Source: Nocardia sp. alder85J (GTDB lineage: Bacteria; Actinomycetota; Actinomycetes; Mycobacteriales; Mycobacteriaceae). Taken from it: a DNA stretch of 64,000 nucleotides. The DNA is taken from the NCBI RefSeq assembly GCF_020176955.2, contig NZ_JAIUCZ020000009.1:1-64000 (forward strand), read 5' to 3'. The position numbers were made by a program, and so were the translations under genes. The notes beneath the pieces are model-generated. The model had not been told where the DNA came from. It was given only the letters and a program-made list of their open reading frames with translations, and did no database searches. Below, piece by piece: positions 42,735-49,800 of this stretch (position 1 is the stretch's first letter; each line of letters opens with the position of its first letter).

Positions 42735-43623
42735 GCCCGGCAGCGGAGTGGCGGGCGATCAATTCGCTGCGATTGGTCGCCCCCAGCTTTCGCAGGATGC
42801 GTTTGACGTGGGATTTCACGGTATCGACGGTGATCACGAGTTCGGTGGCGATGGCGGTGTTGGACGAGCCTCGCAGGATCAGGCGCAGGACCTCGCGCTC
42901 CCGCTCGGTCAGTGGTTCCATCCCCGGCGGTGCGGCCGGGACCGGTTCGATGCCGGCCGGCGCCGGATCGCGGTTCTCCCGCGCGATGCCGCTCGAGCGC
43001 AGGAGGTCGAGTTGCCGCGCCCGTCGCGTGGCCAGCCCGAGCCGCTGTAGGCAACCGCCGAGCACCTCGACCAGCAGGGTGGCCGAATCATGTTGTGCGG
43101 CAGCCAGTGTGCCGGATATATGAATCAGGACCACGGTGGTCTCGCCGACCCCGGCGGCCGTGATCGTGCAGCCGTCGGGAAATAGATGGCGCAACGCGCC
43201 GGCCGACCGGCCGATGACCGGTGCGCTTCCGGGAACGAGTACGGCTGACTCCGGCGATCCCGGGAGCAGGGCGTAGGCAGGCGGAGCTTCGCTCCCGGCG
43301 TGGGTGCCGTAGGTCGCGACCGGTACCGCCGTCTCCGATTCGACGAAGGAGGCGACGACCCGCTCCGCGGCGCAGATATCGGCCAGCGCTGTGCACGCGC
43401 GCCGCAACAGTTCGGTCCCGGAGGTCGCCGCCGTGAGGTCCGCGACCGCTCGATCGAGACGTCGCGCTCGGTTGCGAAGCTCGTCGATCCGGTTGTCCCG
43501 CAGCGATTTCTCGCGGTCGAGCCGGTCGGCCACGCGGCGGCCGAGTTCGGTCAGATCTCGCCCGGAAGCGTCGTGCATCGCCGCGATCAGGTCGGCGGCA
43601 CTCGCCTCCTCGCCGGTGTTCAT
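42700..43623 (-). CDS. GAF-LuxR family transcriptional activator
   Basis: 307 aa: an N-terminal coiled segment (about 15-70), a GAF-like sensor domain (about 70-200, LLRRACTALADICAAERVVA), and a C-terminal LuxR HTH (MEPLTEREREVLRLILRGSS then VDTVKSHVKRILRKLG, about 240-295). The ATG overlaps the stop of the upstream LuxR gene (ATGA), so the two regulators are co-translated. The 3' end overlaps the ferredoxin gene on the other strand by about 35 bp. It probably controls the neighbouring P450 genes. Confidence 0.9.
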   Translation of the reverse strand: MNTGEEASAADLIAAMHDASGRDLTELGRRVADRLDREKSLRDNRIDELRNRARRLDRAVADLTAATSGTELLRRACTALADICAAERVVASFVESETAVPVATYGTHAGSEAPPAYALLPGSPESAVLVPGSAPVIGRSAGALRHLFPDGCTITAAGVGETTVVLIHISGTLAAAQHDSATLLVEVLGGCLQRLGLATRRARQLDLLRSSGIARENRDPAPAGIEPVPAAPPGMEPLTEREREVLRLILRGSSNTAIATELVITVDTVKSHVKRILRKLGATNRSELIARHSAAGLTRRSIAPPSR

Positions 43624-44762
43624 GCGGAGAGTTCCGGCGGCGACCGGTGGCCCGCGTACAGCGCGGCGGCTTCGGCCCGGGTGCTCACTCCGATCTTCTT
43701 GAAGACCCGCTGCACATGAGACTTCACCGTGCCGTCGGAGATGCACAGCCGGCGCGAGATCGCCGCATTGGTGGCGCCGGCGGCGACCAGTGTCAGCACG
43801 TCGCGCTCGCGTGCGGTCAGTGTCGCCGGGTAATCCACTGTGGGCGTGGGTAATTCGGATCGCTGCCGGGGCTCGCCAGGTCGTTCCCCGATATCGTCGA
43901 GGGTCACTCCGGTGTGTTCGAGCGCGCGCAGCGCACGGTTGAGCCGATCCAGTTCGGCGGTGGTGCGCCGGTTCTGCTCGGCGATCGCGGCCCGCAGCCG
44001 CGCCGATTCGGTGGCCAGCGCACATGCCTGGGCCAGGGTGGTGATCAGGTGGAAGTCCGCCTCGTCCAGATCGTTGTCGTGGCGGTCGACATGGATGATC
44101 GCGACGGCGCGATCCGCCACGACGACGGGGACGGCGAGATACCCGGCCGGACGGCTGAGGTCCAGCAGCGGGCGATAGGTGTGCCGCTTGACCTCGGCGG
44201 GCCCGACCGCATAAGGGCGGCGACGGCGAACCAGTTCCGCCTCGCGAGGCGCGTCGCGCAACGGGATCGGACTGCCGTCGACCGCGGCGACCAGCGGGTC
44301 GAACTCGCCGCGGAGTTCGGGACTGACGGAGACCGATACCGGAGACCAGCAGGACCCGGAGACCGCCGAATACATCGCCTTGCCGTAGCCCAGCGCGGTA
44401 CACAGCTCGCGCGTCAGCACTGCTGCCAGGCGGGCGCCGCCGGCGCTGTCGATCGCACGCACCACCCGGGTCGAGCCGCTGAACTGCCTGCTGTGTACGC
44501 GCACCCGGCGCGCGATATCGGCGCGGATCGCGGTGTCGACGGTGGTCAGGATCGTCGCGACCTCGACGGTGGCCTCGGGGGACGGCAGTCCGGCGCGGAG
44601 GGCGTGACCGGCGTAGTCGCGGACCAGCGACAGGCTCGGGTTGAGCTCCTGTAGCCGCAGCAGCTCCGGATCCGGGCCGATCAGTTCCAGCAACTGCGCG
44701 AGGGCTTGTTCGGCGACATGGGTGTCGCTGTGCCGGCCGTCCCGCATCGTCGCTGACTGCAC
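43620..44762 (-). CDS. GAF-LuxR family transcriptional activator
   Basis: A 380-aa protein. Residues about 60-290 contain a GAF-type sensor (GGARLAAVLTRELCTALGYG ... VVADRAVAIIHVDRHDN), then a coiled helix (ALATESARLRAAIAEQNRRT), and the LuxR HTH at 312-375 (TLTARERDVLTLVAAGATN, DGTVKSHVQRVFKKIGV). GTG 44762 is chosen because GGAGGAG precedes it by 5 nt; upstream ATGs at 44831 and 44800 lack a site. It is related to its downstream partner, and together they form a tandem pair typical of actinobacterial aromatic and terpene catabolic operons. Confidence 0.88.
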   Translation of the reverse strand: MQSATMRDGRHSDTHVAEQALAQLLELIGPDPELLRLQELNPSLSLVRDYAGHALRAGLPSPEATVEVATILTTVDTAIRADIARRVRVHSRQFSGSTRVVRAIDSAGGARLAAVLTRELCTALGYGKAMYSAVSGSCWSPVSVSVSPELRGEFDPLVAAVDGSPIPLRDAPREAELVRRRRPYAVGPAEVKRHTYRPLLDLSRPAGYLAVPVVVADRAVAIIHVDRHDNDLDEADFHLITTLAQACALATESARLRAAIAEQNRRTTAELDRLNRALRALEHTGVTLDDIGERPGEPRQRSELPTPTVDYPATLTARERDVLTLVAAGATNAAISRRLCISDGTVKSHVQRVFKKIGVSTRAEAAALYAGHRSPPELSA

Positions 44763-44858
44763 AATCACTCCTCCGCTCCTCACGCGCACGGTCACCGACA
44801 TGCGGCGGCGGTTCGTCGACGGCGACGTCATGTGACCCAGAGCACAGAATAACACGTA

Positions 44859-44874
44859 TATGGTATGTCCAAAA
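44859..44874. promoter_or_regulatory. TATGGTATGTCCAAAA operator-like site
   Basis: A weaker relative of the TTTGGTC-NN-WCC motif found before four catabolic genes, sharing GGT---TCCAAA. It lies about 100 bp upstream of the LuxR-type gene (minus strand) and 58 bp past the paaX stop. Confidence 0.3.
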
Positions 44875-44931
44875 GAGAGGACGGTCCATACTGTGACGGA
44901 GCTGCGGCGTCCGTGCCCACGGGGCCGGTGG

Positions 44932-45771
44932 TCACCCGAGTCCGGCGATGCGATGCCACTGCGCGTGTGCGGCGGTTGTCCATTCGGCGCGCAGGTCGCG
45001 CAGTCGTTTGGCCGCCTGCTGTCCACGCCAGTGGGGGAGCAGGACCTCCGGCAGCCGGGGGTCCATGTAGGTCATGCGCCGCAGCGAGTCGGCGAGTTCG
45101 ACGTGGGCGAACAGTTGTTCGTCGGCGGTGGTGAAGCGCTGGGAGTCGAAGCGTTCGAGTAGCTCGTCGTAGGCGGCTTCGGCCGCGGCGAGATCCCAGG
45201 ATCGCCGGACCAGATCCTCCTCGGAAATGCCTGCGGCGGAAGTGGTTCCGATGAAAGACAGTGAATTCTCGGTGAGGCCCAGGGCGTCGATCGCCTGTGC
45301 CGCCTCGGCGGCGCGATGGGTGTGCGGAGTGACCCATGTGCCCGGCGTCGGATTACCGAATCCGGCCCAGCGCAGGGCCGCGTACAGCTTCTTGCGGGTC
45401 GCGCGGTGGGACTCGGGGATGGCGACGTTGAGTACCAGCCATTGCCCGTCCCACCGCGCGGGATCGATATCGGTGGAGAAGACCCGCACATCTCCCTCGG
45501 TGAAGAGGCGATGCGCTTTGTCGGTGAGGCTCCACAGTGTTTCGCGTCCGTCGCGCCGCGGCGCGATCAGGCCCGCGGATCCGGTGCGCGCCACGGCCTG
45601 CCGGCTCGCATGTGCCCCGAAGCCCAATCCCTCGAGGACGTACAGCAGCGCCGCGGTCCGGACGGGTTGCCGATACGGCTCCACGAGTTCGCCGAGCGCG
45701 GTGAGGAGCGTGGACCGGGCGCTTCGGGCCGGCCAATCCTTCGTGGGCGGTGTCGGGGCGGTGTCGGGCAT
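44932..45771 (-). CDS. PaaX family transcriptional repressor
   Basis: 279 aa. The N-terminal winged helix (ARSTLLTALGELVEPYRQPV ... GFGAHASRQAVARTGSAGL) is followed by the PaaX middle domain (WLVLNVAIPESHRATRKKLY, AALRWAGFGNPTPGTWVTPH) and the helical C-terminal domain (FVHVELADSLRR-like FAHVELADSLRRMTYMDPRLP). PaaX proteins repress aromatic-acid catabolic operons until an acyl-CoA (phenylacetyl-CoA in the type case) binds. It is divergent from the 2-hydroxyacyl-CoA dehydratase operon, across a repeat-rich control region, and is its likely regulator. Confidence 0.92.
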   Translation of the reverse strand: MPDTAPTPPTKDWPARSARSTLLTALGELVEPYRQPVRTAALLYVLEGLGFGAHASRQAVARTGSAGLIAPRRDGRETLWSLTDKAHRLFTEGDVRVFSTDIDPARWDGQWLVLNVAIPESHRATRKKLYAALRWAGFGNPTPGTWVTPHTHRAAEAAQAIDALGLTENSLSFIGTTSAAGISEEDLVRRSWDLAAAEAAYDELLERFDSQRFTTADEQLFAHVELADSLRRMTYMDPRLPEVLLPHWRGQQAAKRLRDLRAEWTTAAHAQWHRIAGLG

Positions 45772-45831
45772 GTTCCCATCGTCGCTCAGTCGCCGGGTGC
45801 GGGGCGAACCAGCCGATGTTCGACACCGTCC

Positions 45832-45950
45832 GATGTCCGACGCCTGCTGATGTCCGACGCCTGCTGATGTCCGACGCCTGCTGATGTCCGACGCCTGCTG
45901 ATGTCCGACGCCTGCTGATGTCCGACGCCTGCTGATGTCCGACGCCTGCT
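45832..45950. repeat. 17-bp tandem repeat, seven perfect copies
   Basis: The unit GATGTCCGACGCCTGCT occurs seven times without a mismatch (7 x 17 = 119 bp). A diverged unit precedes it (45815-45831, beginning GATGTTCGACACC) and another follows (from 45951, GATGTTTGACACT). The array fills the gap between the paaX start and the promoter of the divergent operon. There are no spacers, so it is not a CRISPR. Confidence 0.95.
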
Positions 45951-45954
45951 GATG

Positions 45955-45984
45955 TTTGACACTTTCGGAAAGTAGATGTCAAAT
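45955..45984 (+). promoter_or_regulatory. promoter with overlapping TTTGACA-N15-TGTCAAA operator
   Basis: TTGACA (45956-45961) and TCAAAT (45979-45984) are 17 bp apart, a near-consensus promoter for the dehydratase operon about 70 bp downstream. TTTGACA (45955-45961) and TGTCAAA (45977-45983) form a perfect inverted repeat with a 15-bp spacer, overlapping both hexamers. A repressor bound here would block RNA polymerase. A matching site is at 49656-49684. Confidence 0.65.
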
Positions 45985-46063
45985 AATGTATCACTATCGG
46001 ATCGGTTGCCGCGGGCGCTCGACTGCCCGCCGCGCGGCCGTCCCAGAGGCCGAGGGGCTTGAC

Positions 46064-47236
46064 ATGAGCGAACTGGACCCGGCAGTCATGTCGGCGCTGC
46101 GCGCGGTCGCCGACGATCCGGTGACCTACGCCGCGGAGTGGAAGGTGCGGTCCGGGCGGCCCGCGATCGCGTCGTTCCCGATGAACTTCCCCGCCGAGAT
46201 CGTGCACGCCGCCGGTGCGCTGCCGGTCATCGTCCAGGACGACCCGACGCCGGTGACCGAGGGCCGCAGTCTGCTCGCCGAGTTCTACTGCGGCTACACC
46301 CGGAGCGTGGCCGACCAGGCCGCACTCGGGCGACTGGACGTGTTCGACGCCTTCGTCGTCGCCGACCACTGTGTCCAGCTGCTCGGCGCGGTCGACGTGA
46401 TCCGCTGGGCGCGCCCGGCCAAGCCGGTGCACTTCGCCCAGTTCACCAGTGCGATGGACGATTCCTGGACGAATCCGCGGGTCATCGGCCGGATCGAGGA
46501 ATGTGTCCGCGAGGTCGGAACGGCTCTGGGAGTGTCGGTCACCGACGAGGCGCTGGCGGCGAGTATCCGCGCGTTCAACGAGAATCGGCGCCGGCTGCGC
46601 GACCTCTACGATCGCCGGCGCTCGGGCCGCGCCCGGATCACCGCGAGCCAGATGCAGATCCTGGTCAAGTCGAGCATGGTCATGGATGTCGACGAGCACA
46701 CCGCGCTGCTCGACCGATTGCTGGCCCGGCTCGGCCCGGCCCCGGAACCTCCCGCCGATCCGGTGCGCCTGCACCTGTCCGGGCATTTCTGTCACGGCCC
46801 GCGGCCGGAGCTGCTGGATCTGATCGAGGAATCGGGCGCGATCGTCGTCGACGACGATCTGTACACCGGATTCCGCTACATCTCCACCGACGTCCCCGAG
46901 TCCGGTGATCCGCTGGCAGCGCTGTCGCAGTGGTACACGGACCGTAACCGTGCCGCGCCCTGCCCGACCCGGGTCACCACGCAGATCGACTGGGACACCT
47001 ATCTGATCGACTCGATCGAAAAGAGCCGTTCGGACGGGGTCGTCGTGCTGATGGCGAAATTCTGTGAACCGCACATGCTCTACTACCCGGAACTGCGCAA
47101 GGCGCTCGACGCCCGCGGCATTCCACTGCTGCTGCTGGAGACCGAGCACGAGGGCGTCCCGGCGGAGACGGTGCGTACCCGCACGGAGACCTTCGTCGAA
47201 CGTATCCGCCGCCGCGCGGCGGCCGTCTCGCTCTGA
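46064..47236 (+). CDS. 2-hydroxyacyl-CoA dehydratase/benzoyl-CoA reductase subunit (BcrC/HgdB-like)
   Basis: A 390-aa protein of the HgdB/BcrC family that binds a [4Fe-4S] cluster and the acyl-CoA. Family landmarks: ASFPMNFPAEIVHAAGALPV near 35, VVADHCVQLLGAVDVIRW near 105, QMQILVKSSMVMD near 205 and LMAKFCEPHMLYYPELRKAL near 335. Candidate cluster cysteines are in FYCGY, DHCVQ, HFCHG and KFCEPH. With the next two genes it forms a complete ATP-driven radical dehydratase or reductase. Start ATG 46064 has GAGGGG 7 nt upstream. Confidence 0.88.
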   Translation: MSELDPAVMSALRAVADDPVTYAAEWKVRSGRPAIASFPMNFPAEIVHAAGALPVIVQDDPTPVTEGRSLLAEFYCGYTRSVADQAALGRLDVFDAFVVADHCVQLLGAVDVIRWARPAKPVHFAQFTSAMDDSWTNPRVIGRIEECVREVGTALGVSVTDEALAASIRAFNENRRRLRDLYDRRRSGRARITASQMQILVKSSMVMDVDEHTALLDRLLARLGPAPEPPADPVRLHLSGHFCHGPRPELLDLIEESGAIVVDDDLYTGFRYISTDVPESGDPLAALSQWYTDRNRAAPCPTRVTTQIDWDTYLIDSIEKSRSDGVVVLMAKFCEPHMLYYPELRKALDARGIPLLLLETEHEGVPAETVRTRTETFVERIRRRAAAVSL

Positions 47237-47264
47237 AACCGTCTACCGTACAAGGGAGTTCATC

Positions 47265-48605
47265 ATGACTGTGCAGCAAGAGCGCGCCGGGAAGGCCAAC
47301 CGGCTGACCAGCACCCGCGTCGCCGGCCGACTGGTCGCCGACTATTGGGAGAACATCTTCACCGCCGAGGAACGAGGCAAACACGTCGTCTGGTACAACG
47401 GCGCCGCGCTGAATCCGCTGTTCCAGGCCGCCGGGCTGGAGTGGTGCCACGGCGAGGCGTTCGCCGCCCGCCTGGCCGCCCAGCACCTGGAGGTACCCGC
47501 GCAGACCGCCGGCGCCGAGTACGGCTACATCGGCGAACTCTGCTCCTACGCGCGAACCCACCTCGGCTGCGCCGTGCTGACCCACCGCACCGTCAACGAG
47601 CGGTCCAGCGGGGTGGTCGGGATGGCCGACCAGCAGGAGCTCGCCGCGAAGTTGCCGGCCCCGGACTTCCTGGTCAACGGCTATGCTGGATGCAGTACGG
47701 GCCAGCAGTGGGATGCGATGACCTATCGGGTGTTCGACCGCAAGCTCCCCCTGTTCAACGTCTCGATTCCCATGCTGTGGGGCAACAAGCCCGATGCCGG
47801 CTATCTGCGTGGCGAGGAGTGGACCGAGGTCGGCCGGTACGTGGAAGGCCAGCTGCGCGAACTGATCGAGTTCCTGGAGCATCGAACCGGGCGGCCCTTC
47901 GACTGGGATGCGTTGAGCGAGAGCATGTCCTACATCAAGCGCGCCTCCGAGCTGCGGCTCGAGGGAATGCAGTTGTGCCGGCAGGCGCCCACCCCGGCGA
48001 CCTACTGGGACTGGGTGGCGAGCATCGCGCCGATCAACTTCCTGCCCGGAAACCAGGATCTGGTCGACTATTTCGCCGGTGTGAAGGCCGAGATCGAGCA
48101 GCGGCTCGCCGACGGTGTGAGCGCGGTGAGCGGCGAGCGTTACCGCGTGTACTTCGACGGCATCATGAACTGGAACAAGCTCGGCTTCCTCACCCGGAAA
48201 TTCGCCGAGTACGACGTGGCGGTCGTCGCGGGCCGGTACACTCACGAATCCTTCTGGCAGGAGCCACAACTCATCGATGTCGACAATCCTCTGCTCGGGT
48301 TGGCGCAGCACTATCTGCTGTGCCCGTTGAACCACGGCCTGAAGGTCCTGCAGGAGTTGCTGCTCCGCCGCCTGGACGAATACGCCATCGACGGCATCGC
48401 GTTCCATTCGACCCGGACCTGCCGGGCGATGACGAACCCGCAGGCGATGCTGGCCCGGACCGCCGAGAGCGAGCGAGGCGTCAAATCCTTCTTCTTCGAA
48501 GGGGACGTCGCCGACGCGTCGTTCTACAACGACGAACTCTTCGACAGCCGGCTCGAGGCGATGCTGGAGGCCATCGATGTGCAGCGGATGAAGGCCGGGG
48601 TGTAG
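47265..48605 (+). CDS. 2-hydroxyacyl-CoA dehydratase/benzoyl-CoA reductase subunit (BcrB/HgdA-like)
   Basis: A 446-aa second subunit of the heterodimer, starting MTVQQERAGKANRL after AAGGGAG. Landmarks: HVVWYNGAALNPLFQAAGLE near 45, GELCSYARTHLGCAV near 90, LVNGYAGCSTGQQWDAMTYR near 140, PINFLPGNQDLVDYF near 250, and FHSTRTCRAMTNPQAMLART near 385. The cysteines in CSYARTHLGC, AGCSTG and RTCRAM match cluster-ligand positions of the family. Spacing is 28 bp after the first subunit. The family is known from strict or facultative anaerobes, so its presence beside P450 and oxygen-dependent genes is unusual. Confidence 0.88.
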   Translation: MTVQQERAGKANRLTSTRVAGRLVADYWENIFTAEERGKHVVWYNGAALNPLFQAAGLEWCHGEAFAARLAAQHLEVPAQTAGAEYGYIGELCSYARTHLGCAVLTHRTVNERSSGVVGMADQQELAAKLPAPDFLVNGYAGCSTGQQWDAMTYRVFDRKLPLFNVSIPMLWGNKPDAGYLRGEEWTEVGRYVEGQLRELIEFLEHRTGRPFDWDALSESMSYIKRASELRLEGMQLCRQAPTPATYWDWVASIAPINFLPGNQDLVDYFAGVKAEIEQRLADGVSAVSGERYRVYFDGIMNWNKLGFLTRKFAEYDVAVVAGRYTHESFWQEPQLIDVDNPLLGLAQHYLLCPLNHGLKVLQELLLRRLDEYAIDGIAFHSTRTCRAMTNPQAMLARTAESERGVKSFFFEGDVADASFYNDELFDSRLEAMLEAIDVQRMKAGV

Positions 48606-48609
48606 ATCG

Positions 48610-49566
48610 ATGGCTGCCGGAGAGTGGTTCGTCATGGGGGTCGACCTCGGCTCGACCACCGCGAAGGCGGCCGTCGTCGACCAGGACGGGGTCCTGCGCG
48701 GCGCGGACGTGGTGCAGATGGGCGCGGTGAGCCCGGTCGCCGTCGCCCGTGCGATCGAGGGCGCTCGGAACGCCGCGGGGGTCACCGGCGATCGGATTCG
48801 GCGGACCGTCAGCACGGGCTACGGGCGCAGATTGGTGCCCGGCGCCGATCGCAGTTTCACCGAGATCACCTGTCATGCGCGCGGTGCCGCCGTGCTGCGG
48901 CCGGGCGTCCGGCTGGTGATCGACATCGGTGGCCAGGACAGCAAGGCCATCCTCGTCGACGATGCCGGTCTGGTGGACCGGTTCGCGATGAACGACCGCT
49001 GTGCCAGCGGGACGGGCAGGTTCTTCGACGTGCTCGCCCGGGCGCTGGAGGTCGACATCGACGCGGTGGGGGAGTTGGCGCTCTCGGGCTCCGACGACCT
49101 CGAAATCAGCAGTATGTGTGCGACATTCGCCGAAACCGAAGTCATTTCCCTACTGGCACAGGGTTGTTCGAAGGCCGACGTGGCCGCGTCGGTGCACCGG
49201 GCGGTGGCCGCGCGCACCCTGGGACTCGTCGCGCAGGTGGGCCGGGCCGCGCCCGTCGTGATGACCGGCGGCGTCGCGAAGAACCCGGCCGCCCGGCACT
49301 TCGTGTCGCGTGCGCTCGACCGGCCGATCGAGCTGCTCGCGCAGCCGCAGATCGCCGGTGCCTACGGCGCGGGCCTGCTCGCCCGGGACGAATACCGCAC
49401 GCGCGCCGCGGCGCCCGCCGATCGGGACGCGGTCGCGGACGAACAGGTGGCCGCGCGGGCATCGACGGGTGGCCGGCACTGCCTCGACTGCGACGGGGGC
49501 CGCGATCAGGCGGTTACCCGGGCCGTCGGCGCGGTTCCGATCGAATTGTCAAGGGGCCGGTCGTGA
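48610..49566 (+). CDS. BadF/BcrA/HgdC-type ATP-dependent activator (archerase)
   Basis: A 318-aa ASKHA-fold ATPase. Nucleotide-binding motifs are VDLGSTTAKAAVVDQDG at the N-terminus, VIDIGGQDSKAILVDDAG near 100 and VMTGGVAKNPAARHF near 220. The [4Fe-4S]-bridging cysteines of this family are in MNDRCASGTGRFFDVLARAL near 127 and ISSMCATFAETEVISLLAQG near 165. It injects a low-potential electron into the dehydratase or reductase at the cost of ATP. The C-terminal 50 residues (with CLDCDGG) extend beyond the usual length. The ATG lies 4 bp after the previous stop. No 2[4Fe-4S] ferredoxin gene is adjacent. Confidence 0.9.
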   Translation: MAAGEWFVMGVDLGSTTAKAAVVDQDGVLRGADVVQMGAVSPVAVARAIEGARNAAGVTGDRIRRTVSTGYGRRLVPGADRSFTEITCHARGAAVLRPGVRLVIDIGGQDSKAILVDDAGLVDRFAMNDRCASGTGRFFDVLARALEVDIDAVGELALSGSDDLEISSMCATFAETEVISLLAQGCSKADVAASVHRAVAARTLGLVAQVGRAAPVVMTGGVAKNPAARHFVSRALDRPIELLAQPQIAGAYGAGLLARDEYRTRAAAPADRDAVADEQVAARASTGGRHCLDCDGGRDQAVTRAVGAVPIELSRGRS

Positions 49567-49655
49567 TCGGTGGGCCTTCGGCGCGGCCGCGGCGCCGGGG
49601 GCCCGCCGTCGACGGGGTCCGGCCGGGCTCGGTGTCCGCGGGGCGACCATAAATA

Positions 49656-49684
49656 TTCGACAGATTCGTAGATGAAGTGTCGAA
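49656..49684. promoter_or_regulatory. TTCGACA-N15-TGTCGAA operator
   Basis: A perfect 7-bp inverted repeat (49656-49662 and 49678-49684) with the same 15-bp spacer as the site at 45955-45983. It lies about 120-145 bp before the acyl-CoA ligase start at 49801. Probably bound by the same regulator, most likely the PaaX protein. Confidence 0.6.
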
Positions 49685-49800
49685 ATATGTACTAAATTGG
49701 TTGTGATCGGCGCCACACCTATCGGCGCCGGGGCCGGATCGGCGACATGCGAGCCACGGCTTTGTTCACTCCCCGCAGACTTTCGAAGGCGGATCTCACG

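Noticed and set aside
45832..45950. Possible CRISPR array
   Set aside because: The units are contiguous 17-bp copies without spacers and no cas genes are present; it is a simple tandem repeat.
46064..49566. Calling the enzyme benzoyl-CoA reductase outright
   Set aside because: Only two catalytic-type subunits plus one activator are present, as in 2-hydroxyacyl-CoA dehydratases; four-subunit benzoyl-CoA reductase would need two activator-type subunits. Substrate left open.
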